Source: Urinicoccus sp. (GTDB taxonomy: Bacteria; Bacillota; Clostridia; Tissierellales; Peptoniphilaceae). From it: a DNA stretch of 8,128 bases. Position 1 is the first letter of the stretch, and each line of letters opens with the position of its first letter. A program made the translations under genes and the position numbers. Below, piece after piece: positions 1 to 7,576 of the stretch. The DNA lies in assembly GCA_029983435.1 (NCBI GenBank), contig JASBZN010000042.1:1-8128 (forward strand), written 5' to 3'. A model generated the notes under the pieces. The model did no database searches. It saw nothing but the letters and a program-made list of their open reading frames with translations, and was not told the origin of the DNA.

Positions 1-1082
1 TTTTGTTCGCCGTCAAGACTTTTTTCTAAAGTTTTTATTAAATCGTCTAGGTCTTTGGTGTTTTGAATGTTGTAAGCAGCCTTGGCATGGTAGATGGCTT
101 GCTTGGGATCTTCTCCTCCATAGAGATAGGCCAGGTTGTGGTGGATCGTATAGGGGTCAGACCCTTCTTGTAGAGCTAGCTCATAGTTTTCTATAGCTTC
201 TTTCACCAATCCCAGTTGACTGTCTAGAAAGGCCAGCCGTTCATAGTAGAGTCCTTGTTTAGACTCTTTTAAGGCTTTTTTGTATTCTTCTTTACTCTCA
301 AGCAAATTTCCTTGTCCAAGATAGATTGTCCCTAAAAAATAATGAATGTGATCAGGATTGGGGTATTGGGCAGAGACTTTTTCTAAATAGGTCTTTGCTC
401 TTTCCAAGTCATTTACATTAAGATAGCTTTCTACTGCTTCCATGTTTGCGTAGTCTTCTAATTCTTCCATGGCCTGTCTCGCTTGGTTTTTCACTTCTTC
501 TGGCAGGGGCTTTAAGAGAAGTTCTTTGGCATAGTATCTGGCTTTAATATAATGACCTATTCCAGCGTAAAGCCCGCTAATGTGGAGGTGGGCCTGGCCA
601 TAAAAGGGGGAAGTTTCTGGAATCTTTTCGTAGTTTTTTACCAGGTCAATAATGGCTCTTTCTAAATCATCGCCCCTTAGGTCGCTCTTTCTTACTTTCT
701 CTTCCTTTAGATTAGTAAGAAAATATTTAACGTCTTCTTCGCGAATTTTTAAATCTTGTAAAATCTTTAAAAAGTCCATCTTATTTTCATCTTCCATAGA
801 AGACTCCATAATCCGTATTAAAAGTTCCACATGATAGGGACTTTTTTTAAGGATTTCATCGTAGGATTTACTTTCAGCAAAGCTTGGATCTACAACAAAG
901 CAAAGAACCATCCCAAAAAGAAATTCTACAAAGGGAATGGTTTCTTGCCAATTTTTCTCTTTTAAATTTTTCACCATGGAACTTTTAACTAGAGGTAGAT
1001 CTTGACCCTTTTTGATGATACTTCCATTGACTCTTATGTCTTGGCTTATTGTTAAAAATACTAATTCATCTTTATAATCCAT
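1..1082 (-). CDS. TPR-repeat protein, 3' end outside the window
   Basis: An uninterrupted reading frame of 360 codons starts at ATG 1082 and runs off the low-coordinate edge, so the C-terminus is not seen. The start is supported by a GGGAG ribosome binding site 7 bases upstream and by an 11-base overlap with the preceding membrane-protein gene. Residues 1-35 are beta-rich (LVFLTISQD, RVNGSIIKKG). About 45-65 is hydrophobic but too short and interrupted to call a membrane segment. From about 160 on, helix pairs of TPR type repeat, clearest at 245-272 (HYFLGTIYLGQGNLLESKEE) and 278-305 (YERLAFLDSQLGLVKEAIEN), then 310-335. No signal peptide is seen, so a cytoplasmic protein-protein adaptor is the natural inference. 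The N-terminal part is not a family I recognise. Function is unknown; overlap with the membrane-protein gene suggests the two work together. Confidence 0.85.
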   Translation of the reverse strand, partial: MDYKDELVFLTISQDIRVNGSIIKKGQDLPLVKSSMVKNLKEKNWQETIPFVEFLFGMVLCFVVDPSFAESKSYDEILKKSPYHVELLIRIMESSMEDENKMDFLKILQDLKIREEDVKYFLTNLKEEKVRKSDLRGDDLERAIIDLVKNYEKIPETSPFYGQAHLHISGLYAGIGHYIKARYYAKELLLKPLPEEVKNQARQAMEELEDYANMEAVESYLNVNDLERAKTYLEKVSAQYPNPDHIHYFLGTIYLGQGNLLESKEEYKKALKESKQGLYYERLAFLDSQLGLVKEAIENYELALQEGSDPYTIHHNLAYLYGGEDPKQAIYHAKAAYNIQNTKDLDDLIKTLEKSLDGEQ

Positions 1083-1833
1083 TGTTCCACTCCCTCATAT
1101 AGGCTCTTTTTCTTGGGTTAGAATGAGCTAAAATTCGGTAAAGTTGCCCCCGGTAGAGAAGGTAAAAAAAGTGAAAAACTTGACATAAAATTAAGATTAG
1201 GGGCTCTTCTAAGATAAACTGACTAAAAAGCCGGGCTGGTCCAAAGACAAAATCCAGAGGGTTTGATCCTATGGTAATATAGGCCAAAATAGGGCTAGGG
1301 GCGAAGACCACTAGAATTAAGAGATAGGCGAAAAGGGGTAACAGCCAGTGAAGGACATTGCTTTTATAAAAAGTTAAAAGCTTGCCTAGCAGCTGGTTTG
1401 GCGATTCTTTATCCACATAAATCATTTCAATAAAGGGATTAAAGAAAATAAATAGGCCAATAAAAACGAATCCACTGGATAGGGCGGTTCCTATAAACAT
1501 TTCTAGCAAGGAAAAAATAAAATACACAGTCCAGACATCGTTTAATATCATCCAACCACTGGACTTAAAAGTGTCCAGGCTTACAGGTCTTTCTTCTAAT
1601 AAAAGAGACAAGATGCCCAAGTAAAAGGATAGGATAAAAATACTGATAATAAAACGAAGGACTCCAACGATTATGTTGTCATTGGCCAGGTAGTTTAAAG
1701 AAAAGACATAATTTAAGATGAAAAAAATCACCACAGGAAAGGCGAGACCCAAAAGATGGTCTAGGGGTCTTTTTTTTATGTTGGTCACAACTTTTACAAG
1801 GGACTCTTGATAAACTTGTAATAAATCAGTCAT
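1072..1833 (-). CDS. Polytopic membrane protein of unknown function
   Basis: A 253-residue, very hydrophobic protein with about six likely membrane segments, near residues 27-46, 54-79, 98-116, 120-138, 160-182 and 208-228. The N-terminus (1-25) is a short amphipathic lead with KKR at 20-22. The C-terminus is a basic tail (RGQLYRIL, then NPRKRAYMREW), which by the positive-inside rule suggests the tail faces the cytoplasm. No catalytic motif or transporter signature is recognised, and I cannot assign it to a named family. The start ATG overlaps the end of the radical SAM gene by 8 bases (ATGACTGA) and has GGAG 7 bases upstream at 1841-1844. Its own 3' end overlaps the TPR gene by 11 bases. 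It is thus locked between a radical SAM protein and a TPR protein and is plausibly their membrane partner; that is inference from context only. Confidence 0.88.
   Translation of the reverse strand: MTDLLQVYQESLVKVVTNIKKRPLDHLLGLAFPVVIFFILNYVFSLNYLANDNIIVGVLRFIISIFILSFYLGILSLLLEERPVSLDTFKSSGWMILNDVWTVYFIFSLLEMFIGTALSSGFVFIGLFIFFNPFIEMIYVDKESPNQLLGKLLTFYKSNVLHWLLPLFAYLLILVVFAPSPILAYITIGSNPLDFVFGPARLFSQFILEEPLILILCQVFHFFYLLYRGQLYRILAHSNPRKRAYMREWNNGL
1090..1094 (-). promoter_or_regulatory. Ribosome binding site of the TPR gene
   Basis: GGGAG, within GAGGGAGTGG, lies 7 bases before ATG 1082 and inside the last codons of the membrane-protein gene. It fixes the start of the TPR gene and implies translational coupling across the 11-base overlap. 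Confidence 0.65.
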
Positions 1834-3499
1834 TTTTCAACTCCATTTCAAACATTTTTCTTTCTTTTGCCCGACAGTCCACAATGAGTAGCTGCTTGTT
1901 TATTTGATAAAATCGGACTTTTTTCATGAGCTCTTTTACATGGGGATCTTGAACTCCTAAAAGTTCTTGGACTTTAGGGTGGTGAAAGAGTTCATGAACC
2001 TTGGCTTTTTCTAGATAAACTTCTTGCCTGTGGGGAAAGAACTTAGGCAAGGGCCCGGAGTTATTTTCCACATAATCTTTTAGCAGACAGAGGAAGAAAT
2101 CTTCTGGATCTTTTAGGCTTCTTTTCCCATAGTCTCCTAAAATTTTATAGAGTTCTTTCCTTTGGTGTTGATTTTGATGGAAGTTGTTTTCCTTATAGTA
2201 CTTGGAAAATTCATAAAAATAGTCAAAGGGCTCTTGGCCCCATTTTTCCATCAAGTAGGCATTGGCCCGTTTAAAATAACCCTCATTGTGAAACTTATCT
2301 ACCAGGTCTTCAAAAACTTTGAGCTGGCGAATCTCCATGGCTGTTAGCCAGGGTGTCTGTAAAATTTCATAGGGAGGATTGTCACTATAAATAAGCCCAT
2401 AATCCAAGGCTTTTTCCTTTAACAAGGATCCCTTTAAAACTTTTAAAAAGCCTACTTGAATCTTATGGGCTTTTAAGTGATAGGTGTCGTTAAAGCTCTT
2501 TTTAAATTCTGCCATTCCCTCATAGGGTAGACCAATAATTAAATCCACATGCTGATGGGTCTTGCCGCCAGCATAGATTTTTTGAATCATACTCTGAACT
2601 CTTTCCCACTTCATGGACCGGCCAATGGCCTGAAGGGTTTTTTCACAAGTGGATTGGATTCCCATTTCCAGTTGAAAAAGCCCCTTGGGACTTTGACAAA
2701 AGTAATCCACCATCTTGTCCGTCATTAAGTCTGCCGTTACTTCAAAATGGAAGTTGAAATTTTCCAAGTTCAGTTTTTGTATAAAGTCCATTAATTCAAA
2801 GGCCCGGGTTTCACTGGTGTTAAAGGTTCGGTCAATAAATTTAATTTGCACAGCTCCATAGGACAGGAGCCTTTTTATTTGATTATAAATTCGGTCCATA
2901 TCTACAAACCGCACTGGCCCCAAAACAGAAGAAAGACAAAAAGCACAGTGGAAGGGACACCCTCTAGAAGACTCCAAGTAGGCAATCTTGTTGGTTAGGT
3001 CTTCTTTTTCTAGATAGGGGTCTGACAGGTCTTTCAGGTCCAAAGCTGGAGCCATGGAGTTTTTTATAATTTCTTCCTTTTTTCGGTAAACCAAGTTAGG
3101 AACTTCCCCTAGGTCTTGGCCTTCTACCAAAGCTTTTTGGTAAGCAGGCCAGGCCCTTTCTCCCTCTCCTCTAAGAACCTCATCAACGGCAGGATTTTTC
3201 TGTAAAAAATCTTCCGTTTCATAGGAAACTTCTGGCCCTCCAAAGACAACCCTCGCTTGAGGACGGACCTTTTTTAGGTCTTTTGCCAAAGCCAGGGCTT
3301 CTTTGATATTCCAAATATAGGTAGAAAAACCATAGACGTCGGCTTCCGCTTCTAATAAGGTCCCAAAAATTCCATCCAGGGGCTGGTTAATCGTAAATTC
3401 CATTTTTTCCACTGGATAAATAGATGCCTGCTTCAAGTAGCGAATAGCTAAATTAGTGTGAATGTACTTACTGTTGATTCCAACTAAAACAAACTTCAT
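1826..3499 (-). CDS. B12-binding-type radical SAM protein, DUF4080 family
   Basis: A 557-residue protein with three parts. Residues 1-125 form a cobalamin-binding-like Rossmann fold (FVLVGIN at 3-9, DVYGFSTY at 54-61, VVFGGPEVS at 84-92), but the usual DxHxxG cobalt-ligand motif is absent; NSKYIHTNLA at 9-18 occupies that place. Residues about 172-370 are the radical SAM barrel, with the [4Fe-4S] cluster motif C181-PFH-C185-AF-C188, then FIDRTFN at 221-227, EMGIQS at 278-283 and DLIIGLPYEG at 319-328. Residues from about 375 form the C-terminal extension I take to be DUF4080. Family members are B12-type (class B) radical SAM enzymes of unknown substrate. The start ATG shares one base with the argS stop (TAATG) and has only a weak GGA at 3509-3511, so translation probably depends on termination of argS. 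The length fits a complete protein. Family assignment is from recognition of the domain order, not a search. Confidence 0.92.
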   Translation of the reverse strand: MKFVLVGINSKYIHTNLAIRYLKQASIYPVEKMEFTINQPLDGIFGTLLEAEADVYGFSTYIWNIKEALALAKDLKKVRPQARVVFGGPEVSYETEDFLQKNPAVDEVLRGEGERAWPAYQKALVEGQDLGEVPNLVYRKKEEIIKNSMAPALDLKDLSDPYLEKEDLTNKIAYLESSRGCPFHCAFCLSSVLGPVRFVDMDRIYNQIKRLLSYGAVQIKFIDRTFNTSETRAFELMDFIQKLNLENFNFHFEVTADLMTDKMVDYFCQSPKGLFQLEMGIQSTCEKTLQAIGRSMKWERVQSMIQKIYAGGKTHQHVDLIIGLPYEGMAEFKKSFNDTYHLKAHKIQVGFLKVLKGSLLKEKALDYGLIYSDNPPYEILQTPWLTAMEIRQLKVFEDLVDKFHNEGYFKRANAYLMEKWGQEPFDYFYEFSKYYKENNFHQNQHQRKELYKILGDYGKRSLKDPEDFFLCLLKDYVENNSGPLPKFFPHRQEVYLEKAKVHELFHHPKVQELLGVQDPHVKELMKKVRFYQINKQLLIVDCRAKERKMFEMELKND

Positions 3500-5205
3500 T
3501 ACATTTTTTCCGGTGCTTGAATCCCTAATAAACCGAGACCTTGGGCTAAGACAACCTTGATTCCATAGGACAAGAGAAGTCTCGCTTTTTTCACTTCTGT
3601 ATCTTCTGTGTTGATTTGGTTGTGGGTGTAATATTTATTAAAAGTCTTGGCCAAATCTGTGATATAACGAGTAATAAAGTAGGGTTCGTGCTTTTCATGG
3701 GCGTCAATTACCACATCAGAAAAACGAGAAAGCTTCATTAGAAGTTCTTGTTCTTCTGGCAAGCTCAAGGCCTTTTCGTCTACAGAATCGTCGACTTTAA
3801 AGTCCCCTTTCTTTAATAGGGAACAGATTCGGGCGTGCGTGTATTGGACATAAGGGCCAGTTTCTCCTTCAAAACTTAAAGTTTGATCCCAGTCAAAGAC
3901 ATAGTCTTTAATCCGTTGGTTAAAGAGTTCTTGAAATTTAATGGCGCCAATACCCACTTCTTGGGCTAATTTTTCCCGGTCTTCGATTTTTTGTCCCCGA
4001 TCTTCTTCTCTTTCTTTTAAGATGTCGTCTACCTTTTGAATCGCCTTATTTAAAACATCTTCCAGGTAAACGACTTTTCCCTTTCGAGTGGACATGGTTC
4101 CTTCTTTTAAAGACACCATTCCAAAAGCGACGTGAACCATATCTTCTTCCCAATCGTAGCCCATTTTCTTTAAAATAGCTTTTAATTGTTGGAAGTGAAG
4201 GCTTTGTTGACTCCCTACAACATAGATGCTCTTATAGAAATCAAATTCCTTCTTCCGATAAAGGGCTGTAGCCATGTCTCTTGTTAAATAAATGGAGGAT
4301 CCATCTTTTTTTATGATAATCGCTGGAGGAAGCTCATCGCCAAAATCGACAATTCTGGCTCCTTGAGAATCCGTTAAGACTCCTTTTTCTTCCATTAAAT
4401 CTACCGTGTCTTTTAACATGGGTGAATAAAAAGATTCTCCTGTATAGTAGTCGAAGTGAATATCTAAAAGATTATATACCCGTTGGAACTCTTCTAAGCT
4501 GACTTCCCTAAACCACTCCCAAAGTTCTACCGCTTTGGGGTCCTTATTTTCTAGCTTAACAAACCAATTTCTGGCATTGTCTAAAAGTTCTGGATTTTCC
4601 TTGGCTTCTTCATTGATGCGGACATAGAGTTTTACAAGCTCAGGAATGGGGTTTTTTTCAATAACGTCTCGGTCTCCCCATCGTAAATACGCTTCAATCA
4701 TCATACCAAATTGAGTTCCATAGTCCCCTAAATGGTTAATGGCTACTGTTTTATAGCCTAAAAAGTCTGAAATCCGCTTTAAGGAATCACCTATTACTGT
4801 GGTCCGAATATGACCGATATGGAAGGGCTTGGCAATATTAGGAGAAGAATATTCTAAAACAATGGTTTTATTTTCTCCGTAGTTTATTTTACCAAAGGTG
4901 TCTTTCTTTTCTTGAAGGTCTTGGAAGATATCTTTGGTAAAGGCCTCTTTATTAATAAAAAAGTTTAAATAGGCTCCCTTGGTTTCCACTTTGTCAAAAA
5001 GCGGATTGTTAATTTTTTCTGCCATCTCTTGGGCGATGATGGCCGGGTTTTTCCGATAGGTCTTGGCAAGGGAAAAACACGGAAAGGCAAAGTCCCCTAA
5101 ATCAGAACTTGGGGGTATTTCAACTAATTGGTCAATTTCTTCCAAACCTAGGTCTGGACATTGGTCGTTAATTACCTCAACGACCTCATTACGATAATTA
5201 TGCAA
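3499..5205 (-). CDS. argS: Arginyl-tRNA synthetase
   Basis: Class I aminoacyl-tRNA synthetase that charges tRNA-Arg with arginine in the cytoplasm. The 568 residues match the usual family length. The N-terminal tRNA-contact domain covers about 1-85 (DLGDFAFPCFSLAK at 35-48). The catalytic Rossmann domain carries SPNIAKPFHIGH with HIGH at 129-132, and the KMSKS-equivalent loop reads MSTRKG at 371-376. The helical DALR anticodon-binding domain starts near GPYVQYTHAR (450-459) and ends in the typical ..QAPEKM. No key residue is missing. A short charged stretch at 397-412 (REEDRGQKIEDREK) precedes the anticodon domain. The start is TTG, not ATG: TTG 5203-5205 sits 5 bases after a full AGGAGG, whereas no ATG nearby has a comparable site. 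It follows mutS2 and overlaps the radical SAM gene by one base. Essential and very likely functional. Confidence 0.98.
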   Translation of the reverse strand: MHNYRNEVVEVINDQCPDLGLEEIDQLVEIPPSSDLGDFAFPCFSLAKTYRKNPAIIAQEMAEKINNPLFDKVETKGAYLNFFINKEAFTKDIFQDLQEKKDTFGKINYGENKTIVLEYSSPNIAKPFHIGHIRTTVIGDSLKRISDFLGYKTVAINHLGDYGTQFGMMIEAYLRWGDRDVIEKNPIPELVKLYVRINEEAKENPELLDNARNWFVKLENKDPKAVELWEWFREVSLEEFQRVYNLLDIHFDYYTGESFYSPMLKDTVDLMEEKGVLTDSQGARIVDFGDELPPAIIIKKDGSSIYLTRDMATALYRKKEFDFYKSIYVVGSQQSLHFQQLKAILKKMGYDWEEDMVHVAFGMVSLKEGTMSTRKGKVVYLEDVLNKAIQKVDDILKEREEDRGQKIEDREKLAQEVGIGAIKFQELFNQRIKDYVFDWDQTLSFEGETGPYVQYTHARICSLLKKGDFKVDDSVDEKALSLPEEQELLMKLSRFSDVVIDAHEKHEPYFITRYITDLAKTFNKYYTHNQINTEDTEVKKARLLLSYGIKVVLAQGLGLLGIQAPEKM

Positions 5206-5210
5206 GGTAT

Positions 5211-5216
5211 CCTCCT
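5211..5216 (-). promoter_or_regulatory. Ribosome binding site of argS, decides the TTG start
   Basis: A perfect AGGAGG, preceded by AA, lies 5 bases before TTG 5205. It directly abuts the TAA (5217-5219) that would end an intact mutS2 frame, so ribosomes finishing full-length MutS2 would stop on top of the argS initiation site. Confidence 0.85.
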
Positions 5217-5318
5217 TTATTTTAAATAAGCGATGGTGACTCCATAGCCACCTTCATTCATCTTGGCATCTTCTATTTTTTTTACGGGTTGGTAGTGACT
5301 TAAATAGTTTCTCACTTT
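5217..5318 (-). pseudogene. mutS2: Out-of-frame C-terminal tail of MutS2 (Smr domain)
   Basis: Read in the frame one base back from the mutS2 frame, this stretch encodes 33 codons followed by TAA at 5217-5219. Its translation continues the Smr domain exactly as expected after HGKGTGALR: a helix (KVRNYLSHY), a basic linker (PVKKIE) and a glycine-rich final strand (EGGYGVTIAYLK). MutS2/Smr proteins generally end in a strand of the form GG-GVT-v-L. There is no start codon or ribosome binding site of its own, so it is part of mutS2 separated by a one-base shift, not a small gene. It occupies almost all of the apparent gap between mutS2 and argS. Confidence 0.9.
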
Positions 5319-7576
5319 TCTCGCAAGGCGCCAGTCCCTTTTCCATGAATAATCCGAACGGAAGTTAAACCGGACAAGTAGGCATCGTCAATATATTTTT
5401 CCAGTTGCCCTTTCGCCTCTTCAAAGGTCTTGCCTCTTAAATCCAATTCTGTCTTCACGCTTTTAGACTTTCTGGAAATCATAGACTTGGTCTGTACCTT
5501 GCCCTGACTTTCCTGGTCACTTTCTGCGTAAGTGAGAGAATTCATCGGTAGGGACATTTTTAAAATTCCCAGCTGAACAAGAACCTTTCCCTGCTTGTCT
5601 GGCAGCTCCAAAACCTCTCCCTTTTGTTGGAGACTCTTGGAATAAACAGTATCTCCTACCTTGACGTCTTCAATGGGACGAGCCACCTTTTCTAGCACAA
5701 TTCCCTTGGAGTTCTTTTTATTTAGGCCCCGTAGGTTTTCTCCTAAGTAATTCCGAGTTTGTTGGAGTCTCTTTTCTTCATTTGAATCCATAGCATCCCG
5801 AATATCTTTAAGCTCTAATAGGGCTAAGTCTGCCTGTTCTTTGGCTTCTTGTAAAATCTTTTCCGCCTTGTCTTTAGCTTCTTCCAGGAGTCGGTCCCTT
5901 TGTCTTTCTGTCTTTTCCACTTCTCGGTTTAAACGTCTTTTTAGTTTTTCAATCTCTAGACGATTTTCTTCTTCTTCTAGATTTTTCCGACTCAGGTCTT
6001 GTCTTTCTCTTTCCAAACCCTCTAGCACATCTTCAAACTTCAATGAATCGGAATGAATAAAGGACTTGGCCTTTTCAATGTAGGATTCTTCCAAACCCAA
6101 CCGTCGAGAAATTTCAAAGGCATTGGACTTACCTGGTGTTCCAATCTGTAATCGGTAGGTCGGGCTCAAGGTCTCTAGGTCAAATTCCATTCCAGCATTG
6201 GCCACGCCTTCTGTCTCTAGGGCATAAATTTTCAGTTGATTGTAGTGGGTTGTGGCCATGGTCAAGACTTTTTTCTCCCGCATCTTTTCCACAATGGCCA
6301 TAGCCAGAGCTGCCCCTTCTGTAGGGTCTGTCCCTGCTCCCAACTCATCAAAAAGAACCAAATCTTCCTCTGTCACCTTATCTAAAATATCCACAATATT
6401 TACCATGTGGGAAGAAAAAGTAGACAGACTTTGCTCGATGCTTTGTTCATCTCCTATGTCTGCGTAAACCTCTTTCACCATGGGAATCAGGGTGTTGTTG
6501 CCAGCCGGAATAAAAAGTCCCGATTGGGCCATGGCTATTAATAGGCCCACCGTTTTTAAACTAACCGTCTTCCCGCCAGTGTTGGGCCCTGTAATAATAA
6601 GGGAGGTAAAGTCCCGACCTAGGTTAAGGTCAATGGGAACCACTTTTCTCGGGTCCAAAAGTGGGTGGCGTCCCTGGTCAATAATCAGTTCCTTTTTATC
6701 GGTAATCTCTGGTCGTTGGGCTTTTTGGTCCAAAGCCAAACGACCCTTGGCAAAGATAAAGTCCAGCTCCACCATCACATAGTTGTTTTGTTCCAGGGCC
6801 GGAAGGTTTTCTGCTAGTTCTTGAGACAAGTCTTCCAAAATCCGCTGAATTTCTTGTCTTTCCTTGTTTTCTAACTCCCGCAACTGGTTATTTAGCTCTA
6901 CCACAGCCATGGGCTCAATAAAAACTGTAGCCCCACTGGCAGAGGTGTCGTGAACCAAGCCCTTAATGGAAGATTTATTTTCCTGCTTAACAGGGATAAC
7001 ATAACGGCCAGCCCGCATGGTAACTAAGTTATCTTGAAGGTATTTTTGTGCATCTCCTGTGACAAAAGAATTTAACTTTCTCCGCACATCTTCCTTTTTT
7101 TGAACCATAGACTGACGAATTTTATAAAGAGCTGGGCTCGCTCGATCGGCTAGTTCCTGGTCCGATTCAAAAGCCTCTTCAATTCTTTGAGACAGAGCCC
7201 GCATGGGTGTAAGTTTTTTTATAAGATTTTCAATCCCAGCAGGTGGAACTTCTTCTGAAAAGTAGTCCCTTAAGTATTGAACACCTCTTAAGCTATCTCC
7301 TAAATAGACAATTTGTTCAATGGTCAAGGTTCCACCTAGAGCCAGCCGCTTAAACTCTCTTTCGTGGTTCCGAATCCCCACCAGAGGAGGTCTGGACCTT
7401 TTGGTTAAGACTTCCAGAGCTTCCTGTGTTTCTTCTAAGCCCTTTTGGATTTTTACCTCTCGGTTCGAAGGAGCAATTTCCATGACTCGTTTTTTTCCTG
7501 GCTCCGAGCTGGCAAAGTCGGCCAGTTTTTCTTTAATTTTCTGAAATTCCAAGATTTTTAAAACACGTTGATTCAT
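5312..7576 (-). CDS. mutS2: MutS2 ATPase/Smr nuclease protein, frameshifted near the C-terminus
   Basis: MutS2 proteins are MutS-type ATPases with a C-terminal Smr nuclease domain; they have been linked to suppression of homologous recombination and to rescue of collided ribosomes. The frame gives 754 residues: core and clamp region 1-290; Walker A GPNTGGKT at 330-337; STFSSHM at 385-391; Walker B LVLFDELGAGTDPTEG from 406; ATTHYNQLK at 441-449; coiled coil about 515-605; a small beta domain 637-681; Smr motifs LDLRG (711-715) and HGKGTGALR (744-752). It stops two codons later at TGA 5312-5314. One extra A in the GAAAAG run would continue in frame for 32 more residues, giving about 786, the normal family length (Bacillus subtilis about 785). 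The start ATG 7576 has AAAGGA 6 bases upstream and overlaps the U32 stop by 4 bases (ATGA). An ATG at 7624 in the same frame adds 16 residues inside the upstream gene and was rejected. Confidence 0.93.
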   Translation of the reverse strand: MNQRVLKILEFQKIKEKLADFASSEPGKKRVMEIAPSNREVKIQKGLEETQEALEVLTKRSRPPLVGIRNHEREFKRLALGGTLTIEQIVYLGDSLRGVQYLRDYFSEEVPPAGIENLIKKLTPMRALSQRIEEAFESDQELADRASPALYKIRQSMVQKKEDVRRKLNSFVTGDAQKYLQDNLVTMRAGRYVIPVKQENKSSIKGLVHDTSASGATVFIEPMAVVELNNQLRELENKERQEIQRILEDLSQELAENLPALEQNNYVMVELDFIFAKGRLALDQKAQRPEITDKKELIIDQGRHPLLDPRKVVPIDLNLGRDFTSLIITGPNTGGKTVSLKTVGLLIAMAQSGLFIPAGNNTLIPMVKEVYADIGDEQSIEQSLSTFSSHMVNIVDILDKVTEEDLVLFDELGAGTDPTEGAALAMAIVEKMREKKVLTMATTHYNQLKIYALETEGVANAGMEFDLETLSPTYRLQIGTPGKSNAFEISRRLGLEESYIEKAKSFIHSDSLKFEDVLEGLERERQDLSRKNLEEEENRLEIEKLKRRLNREVEKTERQRDRLLEEAKDKAEKILQEAKEQADLALLELKDIRDAMDSNEEKRLQQTRNYLGENLRGLNKKNSKGIVLEKVARPIEDVKVGDTVYSKSLQQKGEVLELPDKQGKVLVQLGILKMSLPMNSLTYAESDQESQGKVQTKSMISRKSKSVKTELDLRGKTFEEAKGQLEKYIDDAYLSGLTSVRIIHGKGTGALREK

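Noticed and set aside
652..834. Plus-strand open frame antisense to the TPR gene, and another at 2162-2347 antisense to the radical SAM gene.
   Set aside because: They are low-complexity or hydrophobic shadow translations opposite continuous coding frames, with no supporting context.
1056..1082. The TPR protein begins MDYKDE, similar to the start of the FLAG tag (DYKDDDDK).
   Set aside because: Only four residues match before diverging, and they lie in a natural overlapping-gene context, so it is coincidence.
4063..4098. MSTRKG in ArgS in place of KMSKS, considered as a missing catalytic motif.
   Set aside because: Many bacterial arginyl-tRNA synthetases carry this variant of the loop, so it is ordinary for the family.
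5206..5311. The 106-base gap between mutS2 and argS, considered as a promoter, leader or attenuator for argS (T-box).
   Set aside because: It is fully accounted for by the out-of-frame MutS2 tail plus the argS ribosome binding site; no terminator stem or T-box sequence is seen.
6252..6782. Plus-strand open frames opposite mutS2 (6252-6467 and 6480-6782), with similar ones at 5841-6056 and 7320-7544.
   Set aside because: They lie wholly antisense to a clearly conserved MutS2 coding region and have serine/arginine-rich shadow composition and no recognisable domain.
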